DNA of 55,458 bases from an uncultured Caulobacteraceae bacterium (GTDB lineage Bacteria; Pseudomonadota; Alphaproteobacteria; Caulobacterales; Caulobacteraceae): assembly GCA_903929535.1 (NCBI GenBank), contig CAIYVC010000147.1:1-55458 (forward strand). The letters are read 5' to 3'. Positions 1 to 8,564 of the stretch are shown here, piece after piece (the first letter of the stretch is position 1; each line of letters begins with the position of its first letter). The position numbers were made by a program, and so were the translations under genes. The notes under the pieces are model-generated. The model saw nothing but the letters and a program-made list of their open reading frames with translations, ran no database searches and was not told the origin of the DNA.

Positions 1-481
1 CATCCTCATACTCTCCGGTGCGGAGATAAAGCTTGTGCCCACCCACGATCGCCTTTTGAGTGTACCCCTTGCGCCGATGTGGCAACTTGATCCGATCGGC
101 GGGCACTGACCGCTCGATCACCCGTTCGACGATGCGTTCGACGCGGGCCTTGCGGGCGTAGGCGGGGGTGAGGCGGCGGGCGAGGTCCTGGCGCTCTTCG
201 TCAGCCAGGGTCTTGCCGGGTTCGAGGGCCTGGAGGGCTTCGATGCGTTTGGACTGGAGGGCGACGGTGAGGCGGACGGCGCGGGAGACGCGGGCGTAGG
301 CGAGGGACACGTCCGCCGCCACGGGCGGCTGGTCCTCGGCTCGTTGGCCGGTGGCCTGGCGTTCGACAGCCAGGGCGATCTCGAGGCCCGCCTCGGCGAG
401 GCGGCCAAGCAGGGCCAGCTGCCGCTCGATGAGCGGGCGGGCCCAGTCGGGGGCGGGGTCGGTGGAGGCTTCGGCGCGCAT
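1..481 (-). CDS. Hypothetical protein, C-terminus cut by window edge
   Basis: An open frame reads leftward from an ATG at 481 and has no stop before base 1, so at least 160 residues are present and the 3' end lies outside. The protein begins [20 protein letters not shown] and continues as a mostly helical, Arg/Ala/Glu-rich sequence without signal peptide or membrane segment. It becomes more basic near the edge (around [19 protein letters not shown]). Codon third positions are strongly G/C and the composition is that of a soluble protein, whereas the other two leftward frames give Pro/Arg/Ser-rich shadow sequence. There is no clear Shine-Dalgarno, so the start is the first sensible ATG rather than a proven one. 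I recall similar short hypotheticals in Caulobacter genomes but cannot name a domain. Function unknown. Confidence 0.55.
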   Translation of the reverse strand, partial: MRAEASTDPAPDWARPLIERQLALLGRLAEAGLEIALAVERQATGQRAEDQPPVAADVSLAYARVSRAVRLTVALQSKRIEALQALEPGKTLADEERQDLARRLTPAYARKARVERIVERVIERSVPADRIKLPHRRKGYTQKAIVGGHKLYLRTGEYED

Positions 482-554
482 GGTGTGAACAAATCATGAA
501 CACCCAGCATCGATTTGTCAAGACCGAGCGGGCCCCTCCACCGCGGCGCCCAGC

Positions 555-2324
555 TCAGCTGGCGAGGATCACGAATCCGCCAGCGGGGGCGATGGTGTGC
601 ACGCCGATCAGTTCGACAATGTAACTGTCGGTGGCGCTCAAAGTGCCACTGTGGGACGCCATGATGTAGGTATTGCCGCCGATTGAACCGGACGCGAAGA
701 CGACGTCAGGCAGCCCGAAGTGATTTGCGAGGAAGGCGAAGGTGGTTAAAGAGTTGAAGCCTTCGTTGAAAACGTGGGGAGCTGCTATGCCGGTGAAGGC
801 GATCTTGTCCCCCACGGCGACGTTCTGGATGATCACGTTTGCCGCGAGCGCACCTGCGTTAAAGGCGACGTCGACGCCGATGGTCACTTTGCCGTTGCCG
901 TGACTTCCCAAGTCCACCGTGTTGTTGCCGGTGCCGAGGGTGAAGGTCACGCCGCCGCTCGCGCTGGCGTCCTTGACGGTGTTGGCGCCGTTGCCGAGGG
1001 TCACGGCCGCGGTGTTCTTGGACACGCTGATGTAGTTGGCGGAGTTGTCCGCGGCGCCGCTAACGGTGGAGACGTTGGCGCCGAAGGCCAGCAGGTGGGT
1101 GCTGTCGGTCCCCAGGGTAACAAAGTTGGTCAAGCTGACGCTCGTTATGGCCGTGCCGCTAATGGCCTTGACAGTATTCGCGCCGCCGCTGGCGGCGAAG
1201 TTAAGAGTGCTGAGATGATTGCTGGCGTCCGTGAAGCTCGTGAGCGTCGAATTAATGAGGATGAAGGTCAATGGTGTTGAACCGGTGGCATCCGTCAGTG
1301 TGACCGCCCCAGTCGCATTCTTCGTACCCATCTGAGTCGCTGTGGTGCTGATCATGTTGAAGGTGGAGAAGGCGCCACTGACCAAAACGCCCGCACCGGT
1401 GCCGTTGTAATTGGCGGTTACAGCCACGCCCGAACCGGTTGCGATGTAGTCACTGCTAGTTCCGGCGGTCGTAGTGGTTAGGCTCGTCAAGCCGGTGAAG
1501 CCGGAGACGTCGAACAAGGAGACAGTTGTGGCGCCAGCACTGGCCGAAGTATTGAGTGTAACGGTCGACACGCCGCTGATGACCAGGCCGCTTGGCAGGA
1601 GAAGCTGAACCGTCGACGCCGAGGTGTCGGTGATGGCCAGCTTGTTACTGCCGCTGCCGGTCAGCTTGTCGTTTGCGGTCAGGGTCGCGCCGGTTCCCAG
1701 GGTGGCGGCGATGATATCTGAACCGTACCCGGTGATGGTGTCGGTGCCGGTAGTGAAGCTGCCGGACGTGGGCGTGGAAGAGCCGGACGGCGGGCTGATG
1801 ATGTTCTGGATAAAGGACTCGCCGCCGTTCACCGAGGCGCCGGTGTAGCTGACGTTCTTCAGGGCGTCCTTCTGCTGCTGCAGAGTGCCGACGATGCCGG
1901 CTGCCGCCAGCTTGGTCTCGAAGTCCAGGGCCACCTGGGTCTTGTTGGTCAGGGTCGCGTAGTCGATGGCGTCGGCGGACCTGCTGATGCTGTCCTCGAA
2001 GGACAGGATGAACTGACCGGGGGTGATGTTTCCCGATTGCAGCAGGGCGATCCAGTAGGCGTAGCCCGCGATATCCGGGTCGCGGTTGGCGAGGTTGTGA
2101 TAGACGCCGCCGATGAAGAAGCTGAGGTCCGAGGTCGCGGTGTTGATCAGGTAGGGATAGAGGGCCTGGGCCTCGGGGGACCGGGCGAAGACGGCGGCGA
2201 TGCTTGTCAGGGACTGGCCGGCGTCCAGCGCCGCGCTCCAGTAGGTCAGGCCCGCGGCGTCCGGGGCGCGGCCGAAGTAGCCAACGAAAAGGAGGGTAAT
2301 TGTTTGCGCACTGGATAGGGCCAT
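555..2324 (-). CDS. S-layer/adhesin-like secreted protein with DUF4214 N-terminus
   Basis: This 589-residue protein has two parts. Residues about 5-165 contain DUF4214-type repeats (GYFGRAPDAAGLTYW; then SFFIGGVYHNLANRDPDIAG), a domain found on surface and type I secreted proteins. Residues about 185-500 are Thr/Ser/Gly/Ala-rich beta-repeat sequence with degenerate glycine turns such as GTGNNTVDLG. The last 90 residues (VGDKIAFTGIA... ending GGFVILAS) resemble the C-terminal secretion region of the Caulobacter S-layer protein RsaA. There is no N-terminal signal peptide and cysteine is absent, both as expected for type I secretion. The composition is richer in Thr/Ser than its neighbours. No HlyB/HlyD-type exporter genes are nearby. 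It probably forms or decorates the cell surface. A GGGAG element sits 9-10 bases upstream of the ATG. Family placement comes from memory of RsaA; ligand or assembly role unknown. Confidence 0.75.
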   Translation of the reverse strand: MALSSAQTITLLFVGYFGRAPDAAGLTYWSAALDAGQSLTSIAAVFARSPEAQALYPYLINTATSDLSFFIGGVYHNLANRDPDIAGYAYWIALLQSGNITPGQFILSFEDSISRSADAIDYATLTNKTQVALDFETKLAAAGIVGTLQQQKDALKNVSYTGASVNGGESFIQNIISPPSGSSTPTSGSFTTGTDTITGYGSDIIAATLGTGATLTANDKLTGSGSNKLAITDTSASTVQLLLPSGLVISGVSTVTLNTSASAGATTVSLFDVSGFTGLTSLTTTTAGTSSDYIATGSGVAVTANYNGTGAGVLVSGAFSTFNMISTTATQMGTKNATGAVTLTDATGSTPLTFILINSTLTSFTDASNHLSTLNFAASGGANTVKAISGTAITSVSLTNFVTLGTDSTHLLAFGANVSTVSGAADNSANYISVSKNTAAVTLGNGANTVKDASASGGVTFTLGTGNNTVDLGSHGNGKVTIGVDVAFNAGALAANVIIQNVAVGDKIAFTGIAAPHVFNEGFNSLTTFAFLANHFGLPDVVFASGSIGGNTYIMASHSGTLSATDSYIVELIGVHTIAPAGGFVILAS

Positions 2325-2700
2325 GACTCAAGTCTCCCGAATACCAACATCAACAACCAAGAACCGGGGGGTATTTCCAGTGCATGGGCGGCGGATCGGG
2401 AGTCTACTTGATTCGCCCGTGAGGTGATTTCATCGAAATTACAGCAATGCTTACCTATGATTGTGTATCTGCTTTTGATATCAACTTGTGATATATACGA
2501 TCGGTTTACGGTATATAAAGAGAGTATTTGAAGATCGTGCCGCTGCGTCCGCTGGCGACCTTGTAGACGTGGAAGCTCATCCGGCGGTTCAGCCATATGA
2601 TCTGGGTCCCGGCGTGCGCCGGGACGAGCGGTAGGGGTAGGAGGGCGGACCTCGGGCCCCTATCTTGTGAGACTGGCCGTTCCACAGGAGACCCCACGTC
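2325..2700. promoter_or_regulatory. AT-rich divergent intergenic region with a REP-like hairpin
   Basis: No gene is seen in these 376 bases between two divergently read genes. Positions about 2440-2530 are markedly AT-rich for this genome (TTTTGATATCAACTTGTGAT, then a TATATA-type tract). They are the best place for the promoter of the leftward S-layer-like gene. Positions 2606-2624 form a small palindrome (GTCCCGGC, 3-base loop, GCCGGGAC) of the kind scattered in Caulobacterales genomes, related in sequence to the larger inverted repeat after msrA. A GGAG Shine-Dalgarno lies about a dozen bases before the msrA ATG. No specific -35/-10 pair could be assigned with confidence. Confidence 0.4.
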
Positions 2701-3213
2701 ATGACCGCTGCGACTGAACGGGCCGTCCTGGCCGGGGGCTGTTTCTGGGGCGTGCAGGACCTGGTGCGGCGCCGGCCCGGCGTGATCTCGACGCGTGTCG
2801 GCTACACCGGCGGCGAGGTGGCCAACGCCACCTACCGCAATCACGGCAACCACGCCGAGGGGATCGAGATCGTGTTCGATCCGGCGGCGACCAGCTTCCG
2901 CGCCCTGCTGGAGTTCTTCTTCCAGATCCACGATCCGACGACCCTGAACCGCCAGGGCAACGACCGGGGGGCCAGCTACCGCTCGGCCATCTACTACACC
3001 TCCGAGGAACAGAAGCGGGTGGCGCTGGACACCATCGCCGACGTCGACGCCTCGGGCCTGTGGCCGGGCAAGGTGGTCACCGAGGTGACGCCGGTGGCGC
3101 CGTTCTGGGAGGCCGAGCCGGAGCACCAGGACTATCTGGAGCGGATTCCCGACGGCTATACCTGCCACTTCGTGCGGCCGGGCTGGAAGCTGCCGCGCCG
3201 GGCGGGGGTCTGA
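2701..3213 (+). CDS. msrA: Peptide methionine sulfoxide reductase MsrA
   Basis: This enzyme reduces methionine-S-sulfoxide in proteins and free methionine using thioredoxin, repairing oxidative damage in the cytoplasm. The 170-residue length is normal for the family. The catalytic motif GCFWG is at residues 13-17, with Cys14 as the nucleophile. Other family signatures are [20 protein letters not shown], which carries substrate-pocket residues, and the C-terminal block [16 protein letters not shown]. That block has one further cysteine (in YTCHF), a candidate resolving residue. There is no signal peptide. The ATG at 2701 follows an upstream GGAG. The gene stands alone and is followed by a large inverted repeat. 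Assignment is firm from motifs. Confidence 0.95.
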   Translation: MTAATERAVLAGGCFWGVQDLVRRRPGVISTRVGYTGGEVANATYRNHGNHAEGIEIVFDPAATSFRALLEFFFQIHDPTTLNRQGNDRGASYRSAIYYTSEEQKRVALDTIADVDASGLWPGKVVTEVTPVAPFWEAEPEHQDYLERIPDGYTCHFVRPGWKLPRRAGV

Positions 3214-3230
3214 GGCAACATTCCCACGGT

Positions 3231-3364
3231 CGTCATCCCAAGGCTTGTCCTTGGGACCCAGCAAACGCCGACCTTGAAGCGGGGCGCCGGTGGCCGCCGC
3301 TGCGGCGTCGAGGTCTTCGCTGCTGGGTCCCAAGATCTCCGCTTCGCTGCGTCTTGGGATGACG
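3231..3364. repeat. Nested inverted repeat (REP/BIME-like)
   Basis: Outer arms CGTCATCCCAAG (3231-3242) and CTTGGGATGACG (3353-3364) are exact reverse complements. Inner arms CTTGGGACCCAGCA (3250-3263) and TGCTGGGTCCCAAG (3321-3334) are too. The intervening 57 bases are GC-rich. This nested-palindrome architecture, placed just after msrA, looks like a dispersed palindromic repeat of alphaproteobacteria and could also act as a transcription terminator or RNA stabiliser. The hairpin at 2606-2624 shares the GGGTCCC core. Confidence 0.7.
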
Positions 3365-3447
3365 ACAGGAAAGGAACGTGCGCGACCAACCGGCGTTTGA
3401 CCTTGGACTGGCGCCTCCGCGCGCCGCTTCAACCCATGAGGTCAGGC

Positions 3448-3528
3448 ATGCGCTCGGTTCTGCTCTATTTCATCGGTATCCCGATCCCCATCATTCTGCT
3501 GCTGGCCTTCTGCACCCACCATTTCTAG
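3448..3528 (+). CDS. 26-residue membrane peptide
   Basis: A very short gene encodes MRSVLLYFIGIPIPIILLLA followed by FCTHHF, essentially one hydrophobic segment with a Gly-Ile-Pro-Ile-Pro-Ile kink and a His-rich tail. The ATG at 3448 is chosen because GAGG at 3438-3441 sits six bases before it, an ideal Shine-Dalgarno. An in-frame ATG at 3436 would overlap that element. The open frame continues further upstream but that part is Arg-rich and overlaps the inverted repeat. A hairpin terminator follows directly. I recall near-identical IGIPIPIILLLALCTHHF-type peptides in many alphaproteobacteria, which suggests conservation, but no function is known to me. It probably sits in the inner membrane. 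The main uncertainty is expression. Confidence 0.65.
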   Translation: MRSVLLYFIGIPIPIILLLAFCTHHF

Positions 3529-3541
3529 GCCAGACACGACA

Positions 3542-3574
3542 AAGCCACGGCTGGCTGCCTGCCAACCGTGGCTT
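3542..3574 (+). terminator. Hairpin terminator after the 26-residue peptide gene
   Basis: AAGCCACGG (3542-3550) pairs with CCGTGGCTT (3566-3574). An inner CTGGC (3551-3555) pairs imperfectly with GCCAA. There is only a weak T tract downstream, so it may act in either direction, since the next gene converges from the right. Confidence 0.5.
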
Positions 3575-3629
3575 ACGCCGTACTGAGTGCTTAAGCGTCT
3601 AAGGCTCCATCCGAGGACGGAGCGTCAGA

Positions 3630-4013
3630 TCAGCCCTTGGGAGCGCCGACCGGGACGCCGTTCACGGTGGCCGAAACCAGGCCGCCGCCGGGGCCGCCAT
3701 CCTTCAGCGGGTGGACCATGATCACGGCCTTGTCGCCGGGCTTCAGCGAGGTGGGCTTCCAGCCGGTGCGGATCAGGCCATTGGGGCTGCCGCCTTCGAT
3801 GGACCATTCCACTTCCTTGCCGGAAGCGTCCTTCACCAGGATCTGGACCCAGCTATGCGGGTTGGTCCATTGGAATTCCTTGATGGTGCCGTCGAGGGCC
3901 ACAGTCTTGGCCGGATCGAACATCGCGCCCGAGTGGTGAGCGAAAGCAGGAGCGGCCGCCAGGGCCATAGCCGCAACGCCGGCCGCGGCCAGCATCTTCT
4001 TGGTCACTTGCAT
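3630..4013 (-). CDS. Exported DUF6152 family protein
   Basis: This is a 127-residue protein with a clear Sec signal peptide (MQVTKKMLAAAGVAAMALAA, cleavage after AFA). The mature part starts HHSGAMFD and continues with the family pattern T(I)KEFQWTNPHSWVQ, EWSIEGGSPNGLIRTGW and KPGD. These mark DUF6152, a small beta-rich periplasmic family of unknown function that I know as common in sphingomonads and Caulobacterales. The N-terminal HH pair could bind metal, but that is speculation. The gene is alone, converging on the small peptide gene, with a 208-base upstream region. A start at 4013 is supported by the intact signal peptide. The mature His-His motif and NPHSW are worth noting because the window also encodes three other exported orphan proteins. 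Confidence 0.8.
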   Translation of the reverse strand: MQVTKKMLAAAGVAAMALAAAPAFAHHSGAMFDPAKTVALDGTIKEFQWTNPHSWVQILVKDASGKEVEWSIEGGSPNGLIRTGWKPTSLKPGDKAVIMVHPLKDGGPGGGLVSATVNGVPVGAPKG

Positions 4014-4221
4014 CGGTCTTCCCTACATTTTTCTCAGCGGAGAAATCGCCGCTCCGGGCATTGCGCCTCGTGAGTCAATCTTAGCAAAATTCCCACCATA
4101 CGGAAAGAGACGCGGCGATTAACGGCCAATCCCTTACCCGGCTTGGGGATGCGGGCGCCACGATCATGCCGCAGGGGCGTGGTTTAGGTGGACGGGCTGG
4201 GGCCAGAGGTCAGCGTCCGAC

Positions 4222-5265
4222 ATGTCCGAACGCCCGAAAACTCCGAAGCGCGCCGTCGCCGTGGCGACCAGCCTGGCGGTGCACGGCGGGATTCTGGCCG
4301 CCCTGATCTGGGGCCACCGCGAACCGCCCCAGACCCCCGAGGCGCCGTTGATGATGGTGTCCGTTGTGGAGGGGATCAGCGTCGCGCCGGCGGTGACGCC
4401 GCCGACGCCCGAGCCAGTGCCGCCGACGCCGGTGATCAAGGCCTCCGCGCCCATGGACCCGATCCGGAGGCCTTCCCCCTTCTGCCTGCTCTCGACCGGA
4501 CACGGATCGCTGATCGTCAACCGCAACGACCAGCAGCTCTACGTTAAGGACGGCGAGCCTCACGGCTATGGCGTAGGCCTGCAGCTGTTCCAGAGCTCGC
4601 TGTTCGATCCGGACGAGGTGGAGATCGCCCTCAATCTGCTGGACCTGCGCCGGACCCATTTCGGCGACGGGGTGGTGGCGCTGGATTGCGGAGCCAATAT
4701 CGGCGTCCACACCATCGAATGGGCGCGCCGGATGACCGGATGGGGCACGGTGATCGGGTTCGAGGCGCAGGAGCGCGTCTACTACGCCCTGGCCGGCAAC
4801 GTCGCGCTCAACAACTGCTTCAACGCCCGGGTCCTGCACGCGGCGATCGGCGGGGAGGTGGGCGAGATCAATGTGCCCAACCTCGACTACAACCAGGAAA
4901 CCAGCTTCGGCTCGTTCGAGCTGCGCAAGCTGGCCAAGACCGAATACATCGGCCAGGCGGTGGATTACGAGGCCGGCCCCACGACCCCCGTGAACATGTT
5001 CACCATCGACGCCCTGCAGTGCAAACGGCTCGATTTCATCAAGCTCGATATCGAGGGCATGGAGATGGAGGCCCTAACGGGGGCCGCCGACTCGATCGCC
5101 GCGCACAGGCCGCAGATCATGGTGGAGTTCATCAAGTCCGATCGGGAAGCGATCCACGACTTCCTGCTGGAACGCGGCTATCTGTGTTTCGACCTGGGCA
5201 TCAATATCCTGGCCGTCCACCGCGACGATCCCTCGCACGCCTCCGTCCATTCCACAGCGCCCTGA
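4222..5265 (+). CDS. FkbM family methyltransferase carrying a TonB-like N-terminal leader
   Basis: From about residue 78 the 347-residue product is a SAM-dependent methyltransferase of the FkbM family: LDCGANIGVHTIEWA is the SAM-binding motif I, FEAQERVYYALAGN follows, and DFIKLDIEGMEMEALTGA is the signature acidic motif. FkbM enzymes O-methylate sugars or small molecules in the cytoplasm. The first 77 residues are different: a short basic tail, one hydrophobic helix (AVAVATSLAVHGGILAALIW) and a Pro-rich stretch (PPTPEPVPPTP). That is the layout of a TonB energy-transducer N-terminus. A weak internal start at ATG 4453 would give the methyltransferase alone. Translation from 4222 would predict a periplasmic catalytic domain, where SAM is absent, so either the internal start is used or the fusion is a recombination product. 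A GAGG lies about 13 bases before 4222. No sugar-biosynthesis neighbours. Confidence 0.8.
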   Translation: MSERPKTPKRAVAVATSLAVHGGILAALIWGHREPPQTPEAPLMMVSVVEGISVAPAVTPPTPEPVPPTPVIKASAPMDPIRRPSPFCLLSTGHGSLIVNRNDQQLYVKDGEPHGYGVGLQLFQSSLFDPDEVEIALNLLDLRRTHFGDGVVALDCGANIGVHTIEWARRMTGWGTVIGFEAQERVYYALAGNVALNNCFNARVLHAAIGGEVGEINVPNLDYNQETSFGSFELRKLAKTEYIGQAVDYEAGPTTPVNMFTIDALQCKRLDFIKLDIEGMEMEALTGAADSIAAHRPQIMVEFIKSDREAIHDFLLERGYLCFDLGINILAVHRDDPSHASVHSTAP

Positions 5266-5369
5266 CCGACGCGATATTTGAAATGAAATAATTCGCGCAA
5301 GTTCGTCTGGCAATTTCAGGAACCGGAGCGTCGGCGCGGACGCGGAATTCGTGATAATCGTCTGACGCC

Positions 5370-8300
5370 ATGAGTATCTCCAGCCCGTTCATCAAGCGCC
5401 CCGTCGCGACCTCGCTGATCGCGGCCGCCTTCCTGGTGGTCGGCCTGGTCTGCTATTTCCAGCTGCCGGTCTCGGCCCTGCCGCAGGTGGACTTCCCCAC
5501 CATCCAGGTCAGCGCCAGCCTGCCCGGCGCCAGCCCCGAGACCATGGCCTCCAACGTAGCGACACCGCTGGAGCGCCAGCTGTCGCTGATCCCGGGCGTG
5601 ACCCAGCTGACCTCATCGTCGGGGCTGGGCTCGACCCAGGTGGTGCTGCAGTTCGAACTCAGCCGTAGCCTCGACGCCGCCGCCCAGGACGTGCAGGCCG
5701 CCGTCACCGCCGCCGGCGGCCAGCTGCCCAACAACCTTCCCGCGCCGCCCAACATCCGCAAGGTCAACCCGGCCGACTCCTCGGTGTTCGTGCTGCAGAT
5801 GACCTCCGCCACCCTGCCGCTGTCGACGGTCAACGACTACGCCGACAACATCGTGGCGCAGCGGCTGTCGCGCATCGACGGCGTCGGTCAGGTCAATCTG
5901 TTCGGCCCGGTGAAACCGGCTATCCGCATCCAGATCGACCCGCGCAAGGCGGCGGCCCTGGGGCTGAACCTGGAGCAGATCCGCACCGCCATCGCCAGCA
6001 ACACGGTCAATGCGCCCAAGGGGCAGCTGGTCGGCAACGATCGCAACATGACCATCTACGCCAACGATCAGGTGCAGGACGCCGAGACCTGGAACCAGCT
6101 GATCATCGGCTACAGCAAAGGTGCGCCGATCCGGGTGAAGGATGTCGGGCGGGCGATCAAGGATGCGGAAAACGTCTTCCAGGGCGCCTTCAGCTATCCC
6201 GGCGCAGCCAACAAGAACCCCAACCTGAAGACCGGACCGACCGTGATGATCGGGGTCAACAAGGCGCCGGGAGCGAACGTCATCCGTACGGTGGAGGCGA
6301 TGAAGGCGGCCCTGCCCTCGCTGCGCGCCAACATCCCGTCGTCCATCAACATGGAGATCGCGGCCGACCGGACCCAGACCATCCGCGCCTCGGTCAAGGA
6401 CGTCCAGATCACGCTTCTGATCACCATCTCCCTGGTGGTCGGCGTGATCTTCCTGTTCCTGCGCAACGTCCGCGCGACCATCATTCCCAGCGCGGTGATC
6501 CCACTCTCGCTGCTGGCGACCGCCGCGATCATGCTGCCGGCGGGCTTCAGCCTGGACAACCTGTCGCTGATGGCGATGACCATCGCCGTGGGCTTCGTGG
6601 TCGACGACGCCATCGTCATGGTCGAGGCCATCTGGCGCAGGATCGAGCACGGCGAGAAGCCGTTCCAGGCCGCGCTCAACGGCGCCGGGGAAATCAGCTT
6701 CACCATCCTGACCATCGCCATCTCGCTGATCGCGGTGTTCACGCCCTTGATGTTCATGGGCGGCGTCGTCGGGCGGCTGATGCGCGAGTTCGCCCTGACG
6801 CTCAGCGCCGCCGTGGTGCTGTCGGTGACTCTGTCACTGACCTTCACGCCGATGCTCTGCGCCAAGTTCCTGAAGCCGCCCGAGCCGCTCAAGAACCCCT
6901 TCATGAAGGGCCTGGAGCGCGGCTTCCACGGCCTCGAGAAGAGCTATGCGCGCGGCCTGGAAGTGGTCATGCGGCACAAGCTGCTGACCGTGGCCGTGTT
7001 CGCCCTCACCGCTGTTCTGGCCGTCTACCTCTACGCCACCGCAAAGACCGGCTTCTTCCCGCAGCAGGACACCGGCTTCCTGGCGGGCTCGCTCAACGCC
7101 ACCCAGGATGCGGCCTATGGCGTGACCAAGGCCAAGGCCATCGAGGCGGGCAAGATCATCGCCGCCGACCCCGACATGGAAGAAGCCCATGTCACCATGA
7201 ACGGCAACAACACCACCCAGGCCAATCTGAACTTCGGCCTCCGCTCCAAGGAGAGCGGGCGCAAGGCCAGCTCCGAGGACGTCATCGCCCGCCTGCGGCC
7301 CCAGCTGGCCCGCATCATCGGCGCCCAGGTGTTCCTGCAGTCCCAGCCGGACATCGTCATCGGCAAGGGCGGACGGGCCCTCTATCAGTACACCCTGTCG
7401 GACGGCGATCTGGACGAGCTGAACACCTGGGCCCCGCGCCTGCTGGACGCCCTGGAGAAGATTCCCCAGATCAAGGACGTCTCATCCGACCAGCAGTCCA
7501 GCGCCTCGTCCGCCACCCTGACCATCGACCGCGACGCGGCGGGCCGCTTCGGCCTGTCTCCCGTCGACATCGACGCCGCCATCTACAACCAGGTGGGCCA
7601 GCGGCAGGTGGCGCAGTACTTCACCCAACTCAACAGCTACCGGGTGATCATGGAAGGTCCTCCGGGGCTGCAGGGCTCGCCGGACCTGTTCAACAACATC
7701 TTCATCAACTCGCCGCGCACCGGCAAACCCGTGCCCCTGTCGATGCTGATCAAGGTGGACACCTCCAAGACGCGTCAGGTGACCATCAGCCACCAGGGCC
7801 AGTTGCCCGCCGCGACCCTGTCGTTCAACCTCGCCCCCGGCATCGCGCTCGGGGAGGCGACCAAGCTGATCGAGGAGGCCAAGGCGGAGCTCGGCGCACC
7901 GGAAACCCTCGTCGGCTCTTTCCAGGGAACGGCCCAGGCCTTCCAGGAAAGCCTGTCGACCATGCCAATCCTGATCCTGGCGGCGTTGATGTCGGTCTAC
8001 ATCATCCTAGGCGTGCTCTATGAGAGCTACATCCACCCCCTGACGATCCTGTCCACCCTGCCCTCGGCGGGCGTCGGCGCTCTCCTGGCGCTGCGTTTGT
8101 CGGGTCAGGACCTGAACGTGATCGGCATCATCGCCATCATCCTGCTGATCGGGATCGTGAAGAAGAACGGCATCATGATTGTCGACGTCGCTCTGAAGCT
8201 GGAGCGCGAGGAAGGGATGGGGCCGGAGGAGGCCGTCGTCCAAGCCTCGCACCAGCGGCTGCGGCCGATCCTGATGACCACCGCCTGCGCCTTCCTGGGC

Positions 8301-8543
8301 GGGGTGCCGATGATCCTGGGCCAGGGCACGGGATCGGAATTCCGCCACCCGCTCGGCTGGGCGATCGTCGGCGGTCTGATCGTGTCCCAGGCCCTGACCC
8401 TGTTCTCGACCCCGGTGATCTACGTCTACCTCGACCGGATGCGCCGCCACTTCGGCGCCGAGGCCAAGCCCGTCCGGGCCCCGGCGGGACAGCGCGTGGA
8501 CTCGCCCGCCGCGGCGCGGGAAGTCACCATCGGCGACGGCTAG
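5370..8543 (+). CDS. RND multidrug efflux permease (MdtB/MdtC-like)
   Basis: A 1057-residue inner-membrane proton-drug antiporter of the AcrB/MdtC class, full length for the family. It starts with the typical SSPFIKRPVATSLIAAAFLV and the LPQVDFPTIQVSA loop. It carries the TM4 proton-relay aspartates (AVGFVVDDAIVMVE), and near TM10 the LIGIVKKNGIMIVD motif with the essential lysine. Two periplasmic porter regions lie between the twelve predicted helices. MdtBC-type pumps export bile salts, novobiocin or aromatic compounds through a periplasmic adaptor and an outer-membrane channel. Neither an adaptor nor a TolC-type gene is present next to it. The preceding gene is unrelated and ends 104 bases upstream, so partners must be encoded elsewhere or the permease works with shared ones. 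Key residues are intact, so it should be functional. Confidence 0.92.
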   Translation: MSISSPFIKRPVATSLIAAAFLVVGLVCYFQLPVSALPQVDFPTIQVSASLPGASPETMASNVATPLERQLSLIPGVTQLTSSSGLGSTQVVLQFELSRSLDAAAQDVQAAVTAAGGQLPNNLPAPPNIRKVNPADSSVFVLQMTSATLPLSTVNDYADNIVAQRLSRIDGVGQVNLFGPVKPAIRIQIDPRKAAALGLNLEQIRTAIASNTVNAPKGQLVGNDRNMTIYANDQVQDAETWNQLIIGYSKGAPIRVKDVGRAIKDAENVFQGAFSYPGAANKNPNLKTGPTVMIGVNKAPGANVIRTVEAMKAALPSLRANIPSSINMEIAADRTQTIRASVKDVQITLLITISLVVGVIFLFLRNVRATIIPSAVIPLSLLATAAIMLPAGFSLDNLSLMAMTIAVGFVVDDAIVMVEAIWRRIEHGEKPFQAALNGAGEISFTILTIAISLIAVFTPLMFMGGVVGRLMREFALTLSAAVVLSVTLSLTFTPMLCAKFLKPPEPLKNPFMKGLERGFHGLEKSYARGLEVVMRHKLLTVAVFALTAVLAVYLYATAKTGFFPQQDTGFLAGSLNATQDAAYGVTKAKAIEAGKIIAADPDMEEAHVTMNGNNTTQANLNFGLRSKESGRKASSEDVIARLRPQLARIIGAQVFLQSQPDIVIGKGGRALYQYTLSDGDLDELNTWAPRLLDALEKIPQIKDVSSDQQSSASSATLTIDRDAAGRFGLSPVDIDAAIYNQVGQRQVAQYFTQLNSYRVIMEGPPGLQGSPDLFNNIFINSPRTGKPVPLSMLIKVDTSKTRQVTISHQGQLPAATLSFNLAPGIALGEATKLIEEAKAELGAPETLVGSFQGTAQAFQESLSTMPILILAALMSVYIILGVLYESYIHPLTILSTLPSAGVGALLALRLSGQDLNVIGIIAIILLIGIVKKNGIMIVDVALKLEREEGMGPEEAVVQASHQRLRPILMTTACAFLGGVPMILGQGTGSEFRHPLGWAIVGGLIVSQALTLFSTPVIYVYLDRMRRHFGAEAKPVRAPAGQRVDSPAAAREVTIGDG

Positions 8544-8564
8544 TTCGGCAGACTCGTCCGGCCC

